From contig NZ_JAUSWW010000001.1 of assembly GCF_030815415.1 (NCBI RefSeq), positions 8,742,001-8,806,000 on the forward strand: a stretch of 64,000 nucleotides of DNA. The letters run 5' to 3'. The notes beneath the pieces are model-generated. The model did not search any database. It worked only from the letters and a program-made list of their open reading frames with translations, and was not told the DNA's origin. Shown piece by piece: positions 1 through 8,590 of the stretch. Numbering within the stretch: position 1 is the first letter of the stretch; every line of letters begins with the position of its first letter. Made by a program: the position numbers and the translations under genes. Origin of the DNA: Streptomyces canus. GTDB taxonomy: Bacteria > Actinomycetota > Actinomycetes > Streptomycetales > Streptomycetaceae.

Positions 1-1
1 C

Positions 2-670
2 GCGGCCGACGACGGCGAGGCGACCCTCGCCCTGCACGGAGACGGCGAGGGCCTGCTGGCGGTCAACGGGGAGGAGATCGGTCGGATCGGGGCCGAGGAC
101 CTCCCTGTCTTTCTGGCCGGGGGCGTCAACAAGGTCACGGTCGCGGCTTCGGAAGATCTCCTTGTGGAACAGGTGACCGTCGGTCCGGCGCGCGGGCTGC
201 TGCCCACCACGACGTACCCGGCGCAGGAGGGCGTACTTACCGGCACCGCGAAGGCGACCGCGTTCTCCTACGCCACCGGCGGCAAGGCCGTCGACGGCAT
301 CGGCCGCGGGCCCGCCAACGCGCTCACCCTGACGGTGACGGCGGACCGCCCCGGACGCCACGCGCTGACGATCCGCTACTCCAACGGCGAGCAGCCGCCG
401 AGCACCCACTACAACCCGGACCCGGTCTGCCGTCACGCCGACATCACCGTCAACGGGGACGGCACCCGCCGCGTCCTGTTCCCCACCACCTTCCACTTCA
501 ACAACTTCTGGCGGCTCTCCGTCCCCGTCACCCTCCAACAGGGCGCGAACACCGTCACGTTCACCGCCGACGAGCTCCCCGACTTCGACGGCACCGGCAC
601 GAACGCCCATGGACAGCGCTCCGCCCACGCCCCGGTCCTCGACTCGGTGACGGTGACACCGCTCGCCTGA
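2..670 (+). CDS. C-terminal part of a secreted carbohydrate-active protein (CBM35/CBM6-like)
   Basis: The frame is open from the first base, so the gene starts upstream; 222 residues are visible and it ends with TGA at 668-670. The last ~140 residues look like a beta-sandwich carbohydrate-binding module. An aromatic and Asn/Asp-rich stretch (ATGGKAVDGIG, RYSNGEQ, HYNPDP) is followed by a closing VLDSVTVTPLA strand, as in CBM35/CBM6 modules at the ends of actinobacterial glycoside hydrolases. The catalytic part lies outside the window, so no substrate can be named. It probably acts outside the cell. The family call is inference from general module appearance, not from a catalytic motif. Confidence 0.6.
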   Translation, partial: AADDGEATLALHGDGEGLLAVNGEEIGRIGAEDLPVFLAGGVNKVTVAASEDLLVEQVTVGPARGLLPTTTYPAQEGVLTGTAKATAFSYATGGKAVDGIGRGPANALTLTVTADRPGRHALTIRYSNGEQPPSTHYNPDPVCRHADITVNGDGTRRVLFPTTFHFNNFWRLSVPVTLQQGANTVTFTADELPDFDGTGTNAHGQRSAHAPVLDSVTVTPLA

Positions 671-806
671 CGACCGCATCGAGAAGAAGCAGGCCTAGGT
701 CTGAGGCCCTCGTTCCCCGGATCCGCCAAGATCGACCGCAGGTCCGATGCGGCCGTCCGGGGGGCGGGCCAGGCTTCCGATGGAGACCTGCCAGAAGGAG
801 CGCAGC

Positions 807-1304
807 ATGTCCTACCCGGAACAAATCCCGTACCCGGAGCCCCGCTACCACGGCGACAAGGGTGAGGTGAACGCCGTCTTCCGCCCCGCCGACACCCCCG
901 CGGGGGTCTCCTCGCCCGGCGGTTCGACCCACTTCCTCGCCACCCATGCCTCGACCGGCGGCGAGTTCGGCCTCTACAAAGCGGAGTTGGGCCCACGGTC
1001 CGCCGGCGCCAGTACCCACTTCCACAAGGCGATGTCGGAGTCCTTCTATGTCCTGTCGGGCGAACTGGAGCTCTACGACGGCGAGAAGTGGGTCACGGGC
1101 CGCGCGGGCGACTTCCTGTACGTGCCGGTCGGCGGCCTGCACGCCTTCAAGAATGTGACCGACGAGCCGATGTCCATGCTCATGCTCTTCTCCCCGGGCG
1201 CCCCGCGCGAGGAGTACTTCGAGCGGGTCGCGGAGATGGCGCAGCGCGGTGGCGAGGAACTCGAGCAGTTCCGCGTCCGGCACGACAGCTATTTCGTGGA
1301 CTAG
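807..1304 (+). CDS. Cupin domain protein
   Basis: A 165-residue small beta-barrel protein. The ATG is preceded by GAAGGAG at 794-800 with correct spacing, which fixes the start; the open frame extends further up but without a better signal. A cupin core is visible: STHFHKAMSESFYVLSGELE (motif 1 with His, His, Glu) and the second half GDFLYVPVGGLHAFKNV with the last metal His. Such single-domain cupins can be sugar isomerases, dioxygenases or ligand-binding proteins, and nothing here decides. It stands alone, between the carbohydrate protein and an oppositely oriented aldo/keto reductase. Confidence 0.85.
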   Translation: MSYPEQIPYPEPRYHGDKGEVNAVFRPADTPAGVSSPGGSTHFLATHASTGGEFGLYKAELGPRSAGASTHFHKAMSESFYVLSGELELYDGEKWVTGRAGDFLYVPVGGLHAFKNVTDEPMSMLMLFSPGAPREEYFERVAEMAQRGGEELEQFRVRHDSYFVD

Positions 1305-1330
1305 AAGGGACTGGAAGGGAAGAGAAGGGG

Positions 1331-2383
1331 CTAGAGGACGTCGGTGGCCGTACGCCGGTACCCGGAGCGGCGGTCGTCGATGTCCGCCCAGCGGTCGCCG
1401 TAGATCGTCCGGACGACGTCCGGGTCCCTCACGAAGTCGTGCGGGAAACCCAGCGACACCGCGCTCACCTCGTCCAGGCGGGCGACCGCGTCGGCGTCGA
1501 GGCGGACGTCGACGCCGGCGAGGTTGTCGGCGAGCTGGTGCTCCTTGGTGGCGGCGATGATCGGAACGATGTTGCCGGGCCGCTGGAGCAGCCAGGCCAG
1601 CGCCACCTGGGCCGGACTCCAGCCGCCCTGTTCGGCGACCTCCAGGACGGCGGTGACGACCTCTTCCTCCTGTGCGCTCGGCTTGCCGCCCCAGGAGTCG
1701 AGCCGGCCCGACTCGCCCCGCCGGTATTTACCGGTCAGCTTCCCTGCCGCCAGCGGCGCCCACGCCAGCACCGCCTGGCCGAACGCCCGCGCCTGCGGCA
1801 GCAGTTCACGCTCCGGCGTCCGCTCCAGCAGGTTGTAGCGCAGCTGCGAGCCCGCGAACGCGGTCCAACCCCGCAGCTCCGCCAGGGTGTTGGCCTGCGC
1901 GATCTCCCAGGCGGGCCAGTCCGAGACACCGACGTACAGCACCTTCCCGGTCCGTACGAGGTCGTCGAGCGCCCGCATCACCTCGTCGACGGGGGTGAAG
2001 TTGTCCCGCGCGTGCACCCACAGGACGTCGAGCCGGTCGGTGCGCAGCCGATTCAGGCTTGCCTCCACCGACCGCACCAGGTTCATGCGGTGGTTGCCGG
2101 CCGCGTTGACATCCCCCGCGTGGGTGCCGCACGTGTACTTGCTGGCCAGCACGAACTCCTCACGCCGGCCCTCCAGCAGTTCACCGAGGATCCGCTCCGA
2201 GCCGCCGCCCGAGTAGATGTCGGCCGTGTCGATGAAATTGCCCCCCGCGTCGGCGTAGGCGTCGAGGAGCCTGCCGCTGGTCTCCTTGTCGGAGCCGGCG
2301 CCCGGGTCCTCACCCATCACCATCGTGCCGAGGCTCAGCTCGCTCACGCGCAGTCCGGTCCTGCCGAACAGTGTGTAACGCAC
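1331..2383 (-). CDS. Aldo/keto reductase
   Basis: 350 residues, a full-length (alpha/beta)8 NADPH-dependent oxidoreductase. The catalytic tetrad is readable: Asp and Tyr in NFIDTADIYSGG, Lys in LASKYTCG and His in LWVHARD. The C-terminal NADPH-binding stretch includes VPIIAATKEHQLADNL. The N-terminus MRYTLFGRTGLRVSELSLGT is the classic start of the family, so the ATG at 2383 is secure. It reduces a carbonyl, substrate unknown. It lies on the minus strand 89 bp from the VOC gene that reads the same way, so they could be cotranscribed. Confidence 0.93.
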   Translation of the reverse strand: MRYTLFGRTGLRVSELSLGTMVMGEDPGAGSDKETSGRLLDAYADAGGNFIDTADIYSGGGSERILGELLEGRREEFVLASKYTCGTHAGDVNAAGNHRMNLVRSVEASLNRLRTDRLDVLWVHARDNFTPVDEVMRALDDLVRTGKVLYVGVSDWPAWEIAQANTLAELRGWTAFAGSQLRYNLLERTPERELLPQARAFGQAVLAWAPLAAGKLTGKYRRGESGRLDSWGGKPSAQEEEVVTAVLEVAEQGGWSPAQVALAWLLQRPGNIVPIIAATKEHQLADNLAGVDVRLDADAVARLDEVSAVSLGFPHDFVRDPDVVRTIYGDRWADIDDRRSGYRRTATDVL

Positions 2384-2472
2384 GATTCAGTTCCCCCTCC
2401 GGGCAGTTCGTGCGTACGACGCTATGGGCTGGAGCGCACTTCAACGCAAGCGCGTTTCGTGGCGGCGGCGGA

Positions 2473-3237
2473 TCAGTGTTCCGCGCCCGCCAAGTACACC
2501 CCGAACATCGCCCCTTGGGGGTCCCGCAGCACCGCGATGCGCAGACTCTCGGGCACCGTGGTGGGCTCCATCAGGACCGTGCCGCCCGCCTCCGTCGCCG
2601 TGGCCGCGCTCGCGTCCACGTCCGCCACCGCGAAGTACGGCAGCCAGTGCGGCGGCACCTCGGGCGGGAACTTGTCGTCCATCGTCACCATGCCGCCGAA
2701 GTCGGCGCCGTCGAGGCCCCACTGTGTGTAGTGCTCCGAGGCGTTGACACTCCAGCCGAACACCGCGGTGTAGAACTCCACCGACCGCTCGGGCTGTCTG
2801 CTCATCAGCTCCACCCAGCCCAGCGAGCCCGGCTCGTTGAACAGACCCGCCCCTTCGAAACCCTGCGCCTGCCACACATGGAAACCGGCGCCCTGCGGAT
2901 CGGCGACGGAGGCGAAGCGCCCCATGCCGGGAACGTCCCCGGGCTCGAACACCCCAGTGCCACCAGCCGACTTGATTTTCTCCACCGTGGCGTCGACGTC
3001 CGCCACGGCGAACGTCACGAACCACGTGACCGGCTGGGGCTCCCCGCCCAGCGGGACGAGCGCGGCGACGGGGAGATGACCCACGTACGCGATCGTGTAG
3101 CCGCCCATCTCCTCGCGGGAGTCGGTCTCCGTCCGCCAGCCGAAGAGCTCGCCGTAGAAGCGCCGGCCGGCCTCCAGATCCGGGGTTCCCAGCTCGGCCC
3201 AGCAGGGCCCGCCGGCCACCGGCCTGTCGAGTTTCAT
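2473..3237 (-). CDS. Two-domain VOC (glyoxalase/bleomycin-resistance fold) protein
   Basis: 254 residues in two VOC modules. Module 1 is residues ~8-125 (GPCWAELGTPDLEAGRRFYG ... DPQGAGFHVWQ). Module 2 is ~135-250 (LGWVELMSRQPERSVEFYTA ... DPQGAMFGVYL). Each module ends in the DPQGA strand usual for this superfamily. Fused VOC proteins of this length are common in streptomycetes and are often of unknown substrate. The start ATG matches the family start MKLDRPVAGGPCWAEL. Transcription is away from the GNAT locus to the right. Confidence 0.88.
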   Translation of the reverse strand: MKLDRPVAGGPCWAELGTPDLEAGRRFYGELFGWRTETDSREEMGGYTIAYVGHLPVAALVPLGGEPQPVTWFVTFAVADVDATVEKIKSAGGTGVFEPGDVPGMGRFASVADPQGAGFHVWQAQGFEGAGLFNEPGSLGWVELMSRQPERSVEFYTAVFGWSVNASEHYTQWGLDGADFGGMVTMDDKFPPEVPPHWLPYFAVADVDASAATATEAGGTVLMEPTTVPESLRIAVLRDPQGAMFGVYLAGAEH

Positions 3238-3408
3238 GGCGTCACGGCCTTCCTGCCGACGCGGGCGTCCCCTTTCGCACGCTAGCCCCGCTCGACCGCC
3301 GCTGCCATCCGGCGTCGCGCTCTGGCCCGGTGACGGTGAGCCCGCGTACCCTCGACGGCGTACCGCACCTCATGGCGGCCTCCCCTCACCACCGACCGGA
3401 GGTCTCCC

Positions 3409-4318
3409 ATGCCCGCCCCAGAGGTGCGCCCCTTCCGCCGCGACGACCGCGAGCAGCTCACCGAGTTGGTCAACGTCTCCGTCTCTCCACGAACACCGTG
3501 CTGAGCGCCCTGGAACGGCAGCCCGACGAGTTCATCACCGACCGTTGGGTGTGCGAGCGCGTCACGCTCGTCGCCGAACAGCGCCGGTCCGTGGTCGCGG
3601 CCGCCCATCTGCTGCGTTACCGCGACGACGCCGAGGTCGGCGCGTCCTACCGGGAGGTGGGCGAGATCCACTGGTTCGTCCACCATCCGCGAGCGTCCTT
3701 CCGGCCGGATCCGCAGGAGGCCGTCGACCTGCTGATGTCCGCCTGTCTGGCCCGGCTCGCCCGCTGGAACGTCCGCGTGCGGTACGCCGACGGCTCCCTG
3801 CCCGCCCCCTTGGTCTACGGCCTGCCCCGCAACGGGCCGCACATCCGCGCCACGTACGAACGAGCCGGCTTCCGGCACGTCGGCGACACGGAGATCCTGC
3901 TGATCGCCCGTGTCACGGACCTCCCGGCACCGAAGCCGCGGCCGGGCGTCACGGTCGAGCGCACCCTGGGCGAGTGCGGTACCCGTTTCACGGCCTACGA
4001 CGGGAAGCACGCCCTCGGCTTCATCGAGGTCGACACTGCCCTGGCCCGCCCCGAGTGCCACACCCGCGCCGCGGGCCTCGCCGACATCGGCAACCTGCAC
4101 ACCGAAGCCGACGGAGAGGAGCGCCGGCTCCTGGGCCACGCGGCCGCCTGGCTGGACCTGTGCGGCGTCGACCGCCTCATCGCCTACGAGAACGCCTCGG
4201 ACACCCAGGCCCTCACCCTGCTGACCGCAGCCGGCTTCCACGAACTGACCCGCACCGACCGAGGCTGGGAACACCGGGCCTGGACGAGGATCCGGAGCCG
4301 CACCGCCACGTCGTCGCG
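3409..4318 (+). pseudogene. GNAT N-acetyltransferase, frame-disrupted
   Basis: The natural start appears to be ATG 3409 (MPAPEVRPFRRDDREQLTEL), but this frame stops within 30 codons. The rest of a long GNAT-like protein continues in another frame from about 3480 (STNTVLSALERQPDEF onward to ELTRTDRGWEH). The join lacks several residues that this family normally has between LVN and NTVLS, so a deletion of roughly 20-25 bp (not a multiple of three) is likely. The 3' end also runs on without a stop into the antisense VOC gene. Either a true pseudogene or an assembly error; the body (acetyl-CoA fold, residues ~20-300) is otherwise well kept. Confidence 0.7.
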
Positions 4319-4711
4319 TCAGATGCCCGGGCGGAAGCGGATCGGGTGGTCCTCGGGTACCTCGACGAGGACGATCCGGCAGCCGTCCGGATCGGTGATC
4401 CACATCTCGATCAGTCCCCAGGGTTCCTTCACCGGCGGCCGTACGATCTCGACGCCCTTCGCCACCAGCTCCTCGTGTGCGGCTGTCACGTCCGCGACCT
4501 GCATCCACAGCTGCACGGCCGGGGACGGGGGCGTTTCGGAGCGTCCTGAGAGCTCCAGGAAGCCTCCGCCGAGGAAGTAGACGGTGCCGCGCTCGGGCCC
4601 GGTGCCGAACTCGCGGTAGACGCCGAGGCCGAGCTGCTCGCCGTAGAAGGTCCGGGAACGCTCGGGGTCGGTGGGGTGGAGGAGGGTCCGGCCGCTCAGT
4701 ACATGCACCAT
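4319..4711 (-). CDS. Single-domain VOC family protein
   Basis: 130 residues. I chose ATG at 4711 (MVHVLSGRTLLHPTDPERSR), because the residues upstream in the open frame do not resemble the family. The fold markers are RSRTFYGEQLGLGVYREF, GGGFLELSG, and the closing ITDPDGCRIVLVEVPEDHP. Metal-ligand positions are plausible (His near the N-terminus, Glu in the last strand) but a substrate cannot be assigned. It is unrelated in operon terms to the VOC protein at 2473-3237. Confidence 0.85.
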   Translation of the reverse strand: MVHVLSGRTLLHPTDPERSRTFYGEQLGLGVYREFGTGPERGTVYFLGGGFLELSGRSETPPSPAVQLWMQVADVTAAHEELVAKGVEIVRPPVKEPWGLIEMWITDPDGCRIVLVEVPEDHPIRFRPGI

Positions 4712-4781
4712 GCAGCGGAGCCTAGTGGGAGCGCTACGCTCTCCGTGCCCCGTGCCGTGCCCGAGAGCGGAGATACGCCTC

Positions 4782-5312
4782 ATGACCGCTGGACTCACGT
4801 TCCGCGATGCCGTCGACACCGATGTGGACACCCTGGTCGCGCTGATCGAGTCGGCGTACCGCGGGGACTCCAGCCGGACGGGGTGGACCACCGAGGCGGA
4901 CATCCTCGAGGGACAGCGGACCGATCCGGAGGGCGTTCTCGAGGTCATCAAGGCGCCCGACAGCCGGCTGCTCACCGTCGAGCGCGACGGCGAGGTCGTC
5001 GCCTGCTGCCAGCTCGAACACCGCGGGAGCCACGCCTACTTCGGGATGTTCGCGGTCAGCCCGAAGCTCCAGGGCGGCGGCCTCGGCAAGGTGATCATCG
5101 CCGAGGCCGAGCGCCGGGTCCGCGAGGAGTGGGGCGCCACGGAGATGCAGATGACGGTGATCTCCGTACGTGACGACCTGATCGCCTGGTACGAGCGCCG
5201 CGGCTACCGCCGTACGGGCCGGATGACCCCGTTCCCGTACGGCGACGAGCGCTTCGGTGTTCCGCAGCGCGACGACCTTCGGTTCGAGCTGCTGGTCAAG
5301 CCGCTGGTGTGA
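4782..5312 (+). CDS. GNAT family N-acetyltransferase
   Basis: 176 residues from ATG 4782. The acetyl-CoA pyrophosphate loop is visible as LQGGGLGKVII (Q/R-x-x-G-x-G/A-type) after the beta4 strand AYFGMFAVSP, and the C-terminal VRDDLIAWYERRGYRRTGRM is a standard GNAT ending. Divergent from the VOC gene at 4711, with about 70 bp between starts. It is intact, unlike the GNAT-like gene at 3409. Substrate unknown. Confidence 0.9.
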   Translation: MTAGLTFRDAVDTDVDTLVALIESAYRGDSSRTGWTTEADILEGQRTDPEGVLEVIKAPDSRLLTVERDGEVVACCQLEHRGSHAYFGMFAVSPKLQGGGLGKVIIAEAERRVREEWGATEMQMTVISVRDDLIAWYERRGYRRTGRMTPFPYGDERFGVPQRDDLRFELLVKPLV

Positions 5313-5327
5313 CGTTCATGCAGAGGG

Positions 5328-6011
5328 CTACGCGGTGAAGCGGGCGGTGCGTTTGATCTCCGGGTAGTCGGTGGTCGCGCCGTCCAGCTGCAGGGCCCGT
5401 ACGAGCCGCAGATGGTCCTGGGTGTTCACCACCCAGCCGATGATCCTGAGATCCGCCTTGCGGGCGGCCTCCACGACCTCCAGCGTGATCCGGCGGATGT
5501 TCAGACAGACGGTCGCGGCACCGGCCTCCACGGCACGGTCGACGATGTCGGTGCCGTACCGGCTGGCGATCAGCGCGGTCCGCACGCCCGGCACCAGGCG
5601 GGAGATCTCGGCGATCGCCTCGTCATGGAACGAGGACACCTCCACCCGGGCGACCAGGTCCCGCCTGAGCATGACCTCGGCCAGCGCCCGGGCCGCCTGC
5701 ATGTCCTTGATCTCGGCCTGGAGCGGCGATCGCACCGCGTCCAGGACCTCCTCGAAGACGGGCACGCGCTCACCGCGGCCCGCGTCCAGGGCGCGTAGTT
5801 CGGCGAGGGTCTTCTCGGCGATCGGACCGGAACCGTCGGTCGTGCGGTCCACGTCCGTGTCGTGCATGACGACCAGGGCACCGTCCTTGCTCAGGTGCAG
5901 GTCGAGTTCGATGACGTCGAGGCCGGCCTGCTGGGCGGCCACGAAGGAACGGAGGGTGTTCTCGGGTTCGAGACCCATGACCCCGCGATGACCGATGGTA
6001 AGGAAGTTCAA
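5328..6011 (-). CDS. Glycerophosphodiester phosphodiesterase
   Basis: 227 residues, a compact GDPD of the UgpQ type with no signal peptide, so cytosolic. The catalytic pattern is clear: GHRGVMGLEPENTLRSF at the N-terminus (His plus Glu-Asn), ELDLHLSKDGALVVMHD with the metal Glu/Asp and second His, and the C-terminal VNTQDHLRLV region. It hydrolyses glycerophosphodiesters to glycerol-3-phosphate and an alcohol, supplying phosphate and glycerol. It converges with the GNAT gene (15 bp between ends). Confidence 0.93.
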   Translation of the reverse strand: MNFLTIGHRGVMGLEPENTLRSFVAAQQAGLDVIELDLHLSKDGALVVMHDTDVDRTTDGSGPIAEKTLAELRALDAGRGERVPVFEEVLDAVRSPLQAEIKDMQAARALAEVMLRRDLVARVEVSSFHDEAIAEISRLVPGVRTALIASRYGTDIVDRAVEAGAATVCLNIRRITLEVVEAARKADLRIIGWVVNTQDHLRLVRALQLDGATTDYPEIKRTARFTA

Positions 6012-6392
6012 GGTACAACTCGCTTCCGTCGACGGCGGCTCGGCGTCCGCGCGGACCGGAGCGGACGATCGCGCGGGCAGATCCGCAGCCTAGTGCGCCC
6101 GGCCGGTGATGTACCCGCGCGTACACGGGGGATCGGGGTGGCGCGAGGGGCGGACCTGCCCGGTACGGCTCCGGGTGGTCACCCTGGGGTGGGCGAGTCC
6201 TGCGGACATTGACCACGCGGGTCCGCCGAGAAGGGCACGTATACCCACCTGAGTGGCGCTCATGGCATCCGGCAGGAAAAAGTTTCGTGACCATGCGGTC
6301 GCGCGGGATAATCTCCCGAGTCTGCACTTGCTGGAAGGAAGTCCCTATGCATACGGTGTCCTGACGTGAGGTTCTCCCGTGGAGGATGGGGC
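6012..6392. promoter_or_regulatory. 381-bp intergenic region between GDPD and the DUF6421 gene
   Basis: This holds the divergent control regions of the two genes. A near-palindrome TGTACCCGCGCGTACA lies at 6110-6125. A candidate -10 (GATAAT) sits at about 6307-6312. A five-codon reading frame (MHTVS, 6347-6364) has a strong GGAAGGAA ribosome site at 6333-6340 and ends 28 nt before the DUF6421 start. No larger gene was seen in it. Confidence 0.45.
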
Positions 6393-7790
6393 ATGACGGA
6401 AATTCTTGTGCAGGCGGCGACGGGGGAGCAGGCTCCTCCCGTGACCAGGGTGGTGGAGCACCCGGCCTGGCCCGTGCTCAAGGATGAGGTGGAGCGGATC
6501 CGGCCCTGGCAGGCCAAGGACGGGTCGATCGACTTCACCGCCGAGGGTGCCCCGGGGCGCGCGGACGCCGAGGCTGTCGTACGGCGGGTCGTCGACGCCG
6601 TCGAGGAGCTGTCCCCGCTGCTCCCGCATGACAGCGCTTATCACAGGGCCCTGGTCGAGGACCTGAAGCGCTGGGCCGACGGCGGCTTCGAGGTGCCCGA
6701 CTTCCTCGACTCGCTGCTGGCCTTCCAGCCCGCCAAGGGGCGCGCGGACGGTCTCCAGCACCTGGTCGTCTTCCCGATGTACACCCAGAACGGCAATCCC
6801 GACCGCAATCTCGAAGCGGTCGTGCTGCGCATGGTCTGGCCCGAGTGGCTGGCCGAGCTGGAGCGCACGCGCTACGACAACCCGCTGTTCTGCGGCATCA
6901 AGTTCGAGGACTTCACGGCCGGCTACGACACCAACTCGGCCGTCCTCTTCCCGGAGACCATCGCCGTGCGTGAGGCGCCGGAACGATTCTCCTGGGGTGG
7001 CATCTTCTGCGACCGCGAGGCCGCCCGCTTCCGCCGGGTGACCGACGCCGCCATCGGCATCCTGGGCCTGGAGCTGCCCGAGGACGTCGCCGCGATGGTC
7101 CACGACCAGACGCGCTGCGAGGAGGCCTTCGTCCTGTGGGACATGGTCCACGACCGCACCCACAGCCACGGCGACCTGCCCTTCGACCCCTTCATGATCA
7201 AGCAGCGCCAGCCGTTCTGGATGTACGGCCTCGAAGAGCTGCGCTGCGACCTCACCGCCTTCAAGGAGGCCGTGAAGCTGGAGGCGGAAGGCGTCTCGCA
7301 GGCCCGCGACGTGCAGTTCGCGGTGCTCTTCGACCGCATGTTCCGCTTCCCGGTCACCGGCGAGCGGGTCCGCAACTACGACGGCCTCGGCGGCCAGCTG
7401 CTCTTCGCCTACCTGCACAAGCACGACGTCGTCCGCTGGACCGACAACAAGCTGCACATCGACTGGCAGCGCGCCCCGCAGGTCACCAACCAGCTGTGCG
7501 CCGAGATCGAGGACCTCTACCGGGCGGGCATCGACCGTCCGAAGCTCGTCCACTGGTTCGCCGCCTACGACCTGGTGTCGCAATACCTCGCCCCGCACCC
7601 CGGCTCCCGCTGGGCCAAGGGTCCCGACGCCCTCGACCTGAGCCAGCCGCCGCGAAAGCTCGTCGATGACGTGCTTCCGGACGAGTTTCCGCTGAGCATG
7701 TTCTATGAGGCCCTCTCCAAGAAATTGAAGACGGTGATCGCCTCGACCCGGGGCATCACCGCGAAGAACGCCGAGCGGATCGCCGCGTGA
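6393..7790 (+). CDS. DUF6421 family protein
   Basis: 465 residues. The ATG at 6393 follows GGAGG at 6381-6385 and gives the usual N-terminus MTEILVQAATGEQAPPVTRV. It is a soluble protein with no membrane segments. Conserved patches include VVFPMYTQNGNPDRNLE, WDMVHDRTHSHGDLPFDPFM (a His-rich possible metal site) and the C-terminal LSMFYEALSKKLKTVI. I recognise it as DUF6421, an actinobacterial family of unknown activity that is regularly followed by an SDR and a PLP lyase. Its stop overlaps a GTG of the next open frame, so the genes are tightly packed. Function unknown; the HxHxD-like segment is an observation, not proof of catalysis. Confidence 0.85.
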   Translation: MTEILVQAATGEQAPPVTRVVEHPAWPVLKDEVERIRPWQAKDGSIDFTAEGAPGRADAEAVVRRVVDAVEELSPLLPHDSAYHRALVEDLKRWADGGFEVPDFLDSLLAFQPAKGRADGLQHLVVFPMYTQNGNPDRNLEAVVLRMVWPEWLAELERTRYDNPLFCGIKFEDFTAGYDTNSAVLFPETIAVREAPERFSWGGIFCDREAARFRRVTDAAIGILGLELPEDVAAMVHDQTRCEEAFVLWDMVHDRTHSHGDLPFDPFMIKQRQPFWMYGLEELRCDLTAFKEAVKLEAEGVSQARDVQFAVLFDRMFRFPVTGERVRNYDGLGGQLLFAYLHKHDVVRWTDNKLHIDWQRAPQVTNQLCAEIEDLYRAGIDRPKLVHWFAAYDLVSQYLAPHPGSRWAKGPDALDLSQPPRKLVDDVLPDEFPLSMFYEALSKKLKTVIASTRGITAKNAERIAA

Positions 7791-7840
7791 GTGACAGCGG
7801 CACCGAGAACACTGCACGGCAAGCTCAGGAGGCGAAGAAC

Positions 7841-8590
7841 ATGGCGGGGAACGGAGCTCTCAGCGGTGCGGTGATCGCGGTGGCCGGCGCGGGCGGTCCC
7901 GCGGGCCGCGCGACACTGCTGCGCCTCGCCGAGGCCGGGGCGACGGTCGTCGGCGCCGACAACGACCCCGAGCGCCTCGCGGAGGCCGTGGACGCGGCCC
8001 GCTACAGCGCCGGTGGCGCCTCGGTCACCGGTGAGCCGGTCGACCTGCTGGACCTGGAGTCCACCCGTGACTGGGCCGCGCGAATCGAGAAGGACTTCGG
8101 CGGTGTCGACGGCGTGGTCCACCTCGTCGGTGGCTGGCGCGGCAGCGAGACCTTCATCAAGACGAGCCTGGACGACTGGGATTTCCTGGAGCTGCTGCTC
8201 ATCCGCACCGTGCAGCACACCTCCCTCGCCTTCTCCGAGGCGCTCCAGCGCAGCGACCGTGGCCGCTACGTCCTGATCAGCGCCGCGGGCGCCACCAAGC
8301 CCTCCGCGGGCAACGCCGCCTACGCCGCCGCCAAGGCGGCCGCCGAGGCCTGGACGCTCGCCATGGCCGACTTCTTCCGCAAGGCGGGGGCCGGTGAGGA
8401 GCTCACCTCGGCCGCCACCATCCTGGTGGTGAAGGCGTTGGTGCACGACGCGATGCGCGCCGAGCGACCCAACGCGAAGTTCGCGGGCTTCACGGACGTC
8501 AAGGACCTCGCGGGGGCCATCGCCGACGTCTGGGAGAAGTCCGCCGGGGAAGTGAACGGAAACCGTCTGTGGCTCACCGAGAAGCCGTGA
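7841..8590 (+). CDS. SDR family NAD(P)-dependent oxidoreductase
   Basis: 249 residues from ATG 7841, which has a consensus AGGAGG at 7828-7832 with 8-nt spacing. An alternative in-frame GTG at 7787 overlaps the DUF6421 stop (GTGA) and would add 18 residues. The Rossmann glycine motif is VIAVAGAGGPAGRATLLRL, and the catalytic Tyr/Lys are in AAYAAAKAA, preceded by the Ser strand YVLISAAGA. A classical SDR of cytosolic type; substrate unknown. It is coupled by a GTGA overlap to the lyase gene downstream. Confidence 0.9.
   Translation: MAGNGALSGAVIAVAGAGGPAGRATLLRLAEAGATVVGADNDPERLAEAVDAARYSAGGASVTGEPVDLLDLESTRDWAARIEKDFGGVDGVVHLVGGWRGSETFIKTSLDDWDFLELLLIRTVQHTSLAFSEALQRSDRGRYVLISAAGATKPSAGNAAYAAAKAAAEAWTLAMADFFRKAGAGEELTSAATILVVKALVHDAMRAERPNAKFAGFTDVKDLAGAIADVWEKSAGEVNGNRLWLTEKP

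Noticed and set aside
1088..2731. Long plus-strand open frame
   Set aside because: Antisense to the aldo/keto reductase and VOC genes, with no recognisable protein signature and no ribosome site.
7787..7841. Upstream GTG 7787 as start of the SDR gene
   Set aside because: The ATG at 7841 has a consensus AGGAGG with correct spacing and gives a normal SDR N-terminus, so it is more likely; the GTG cannot be excluded.
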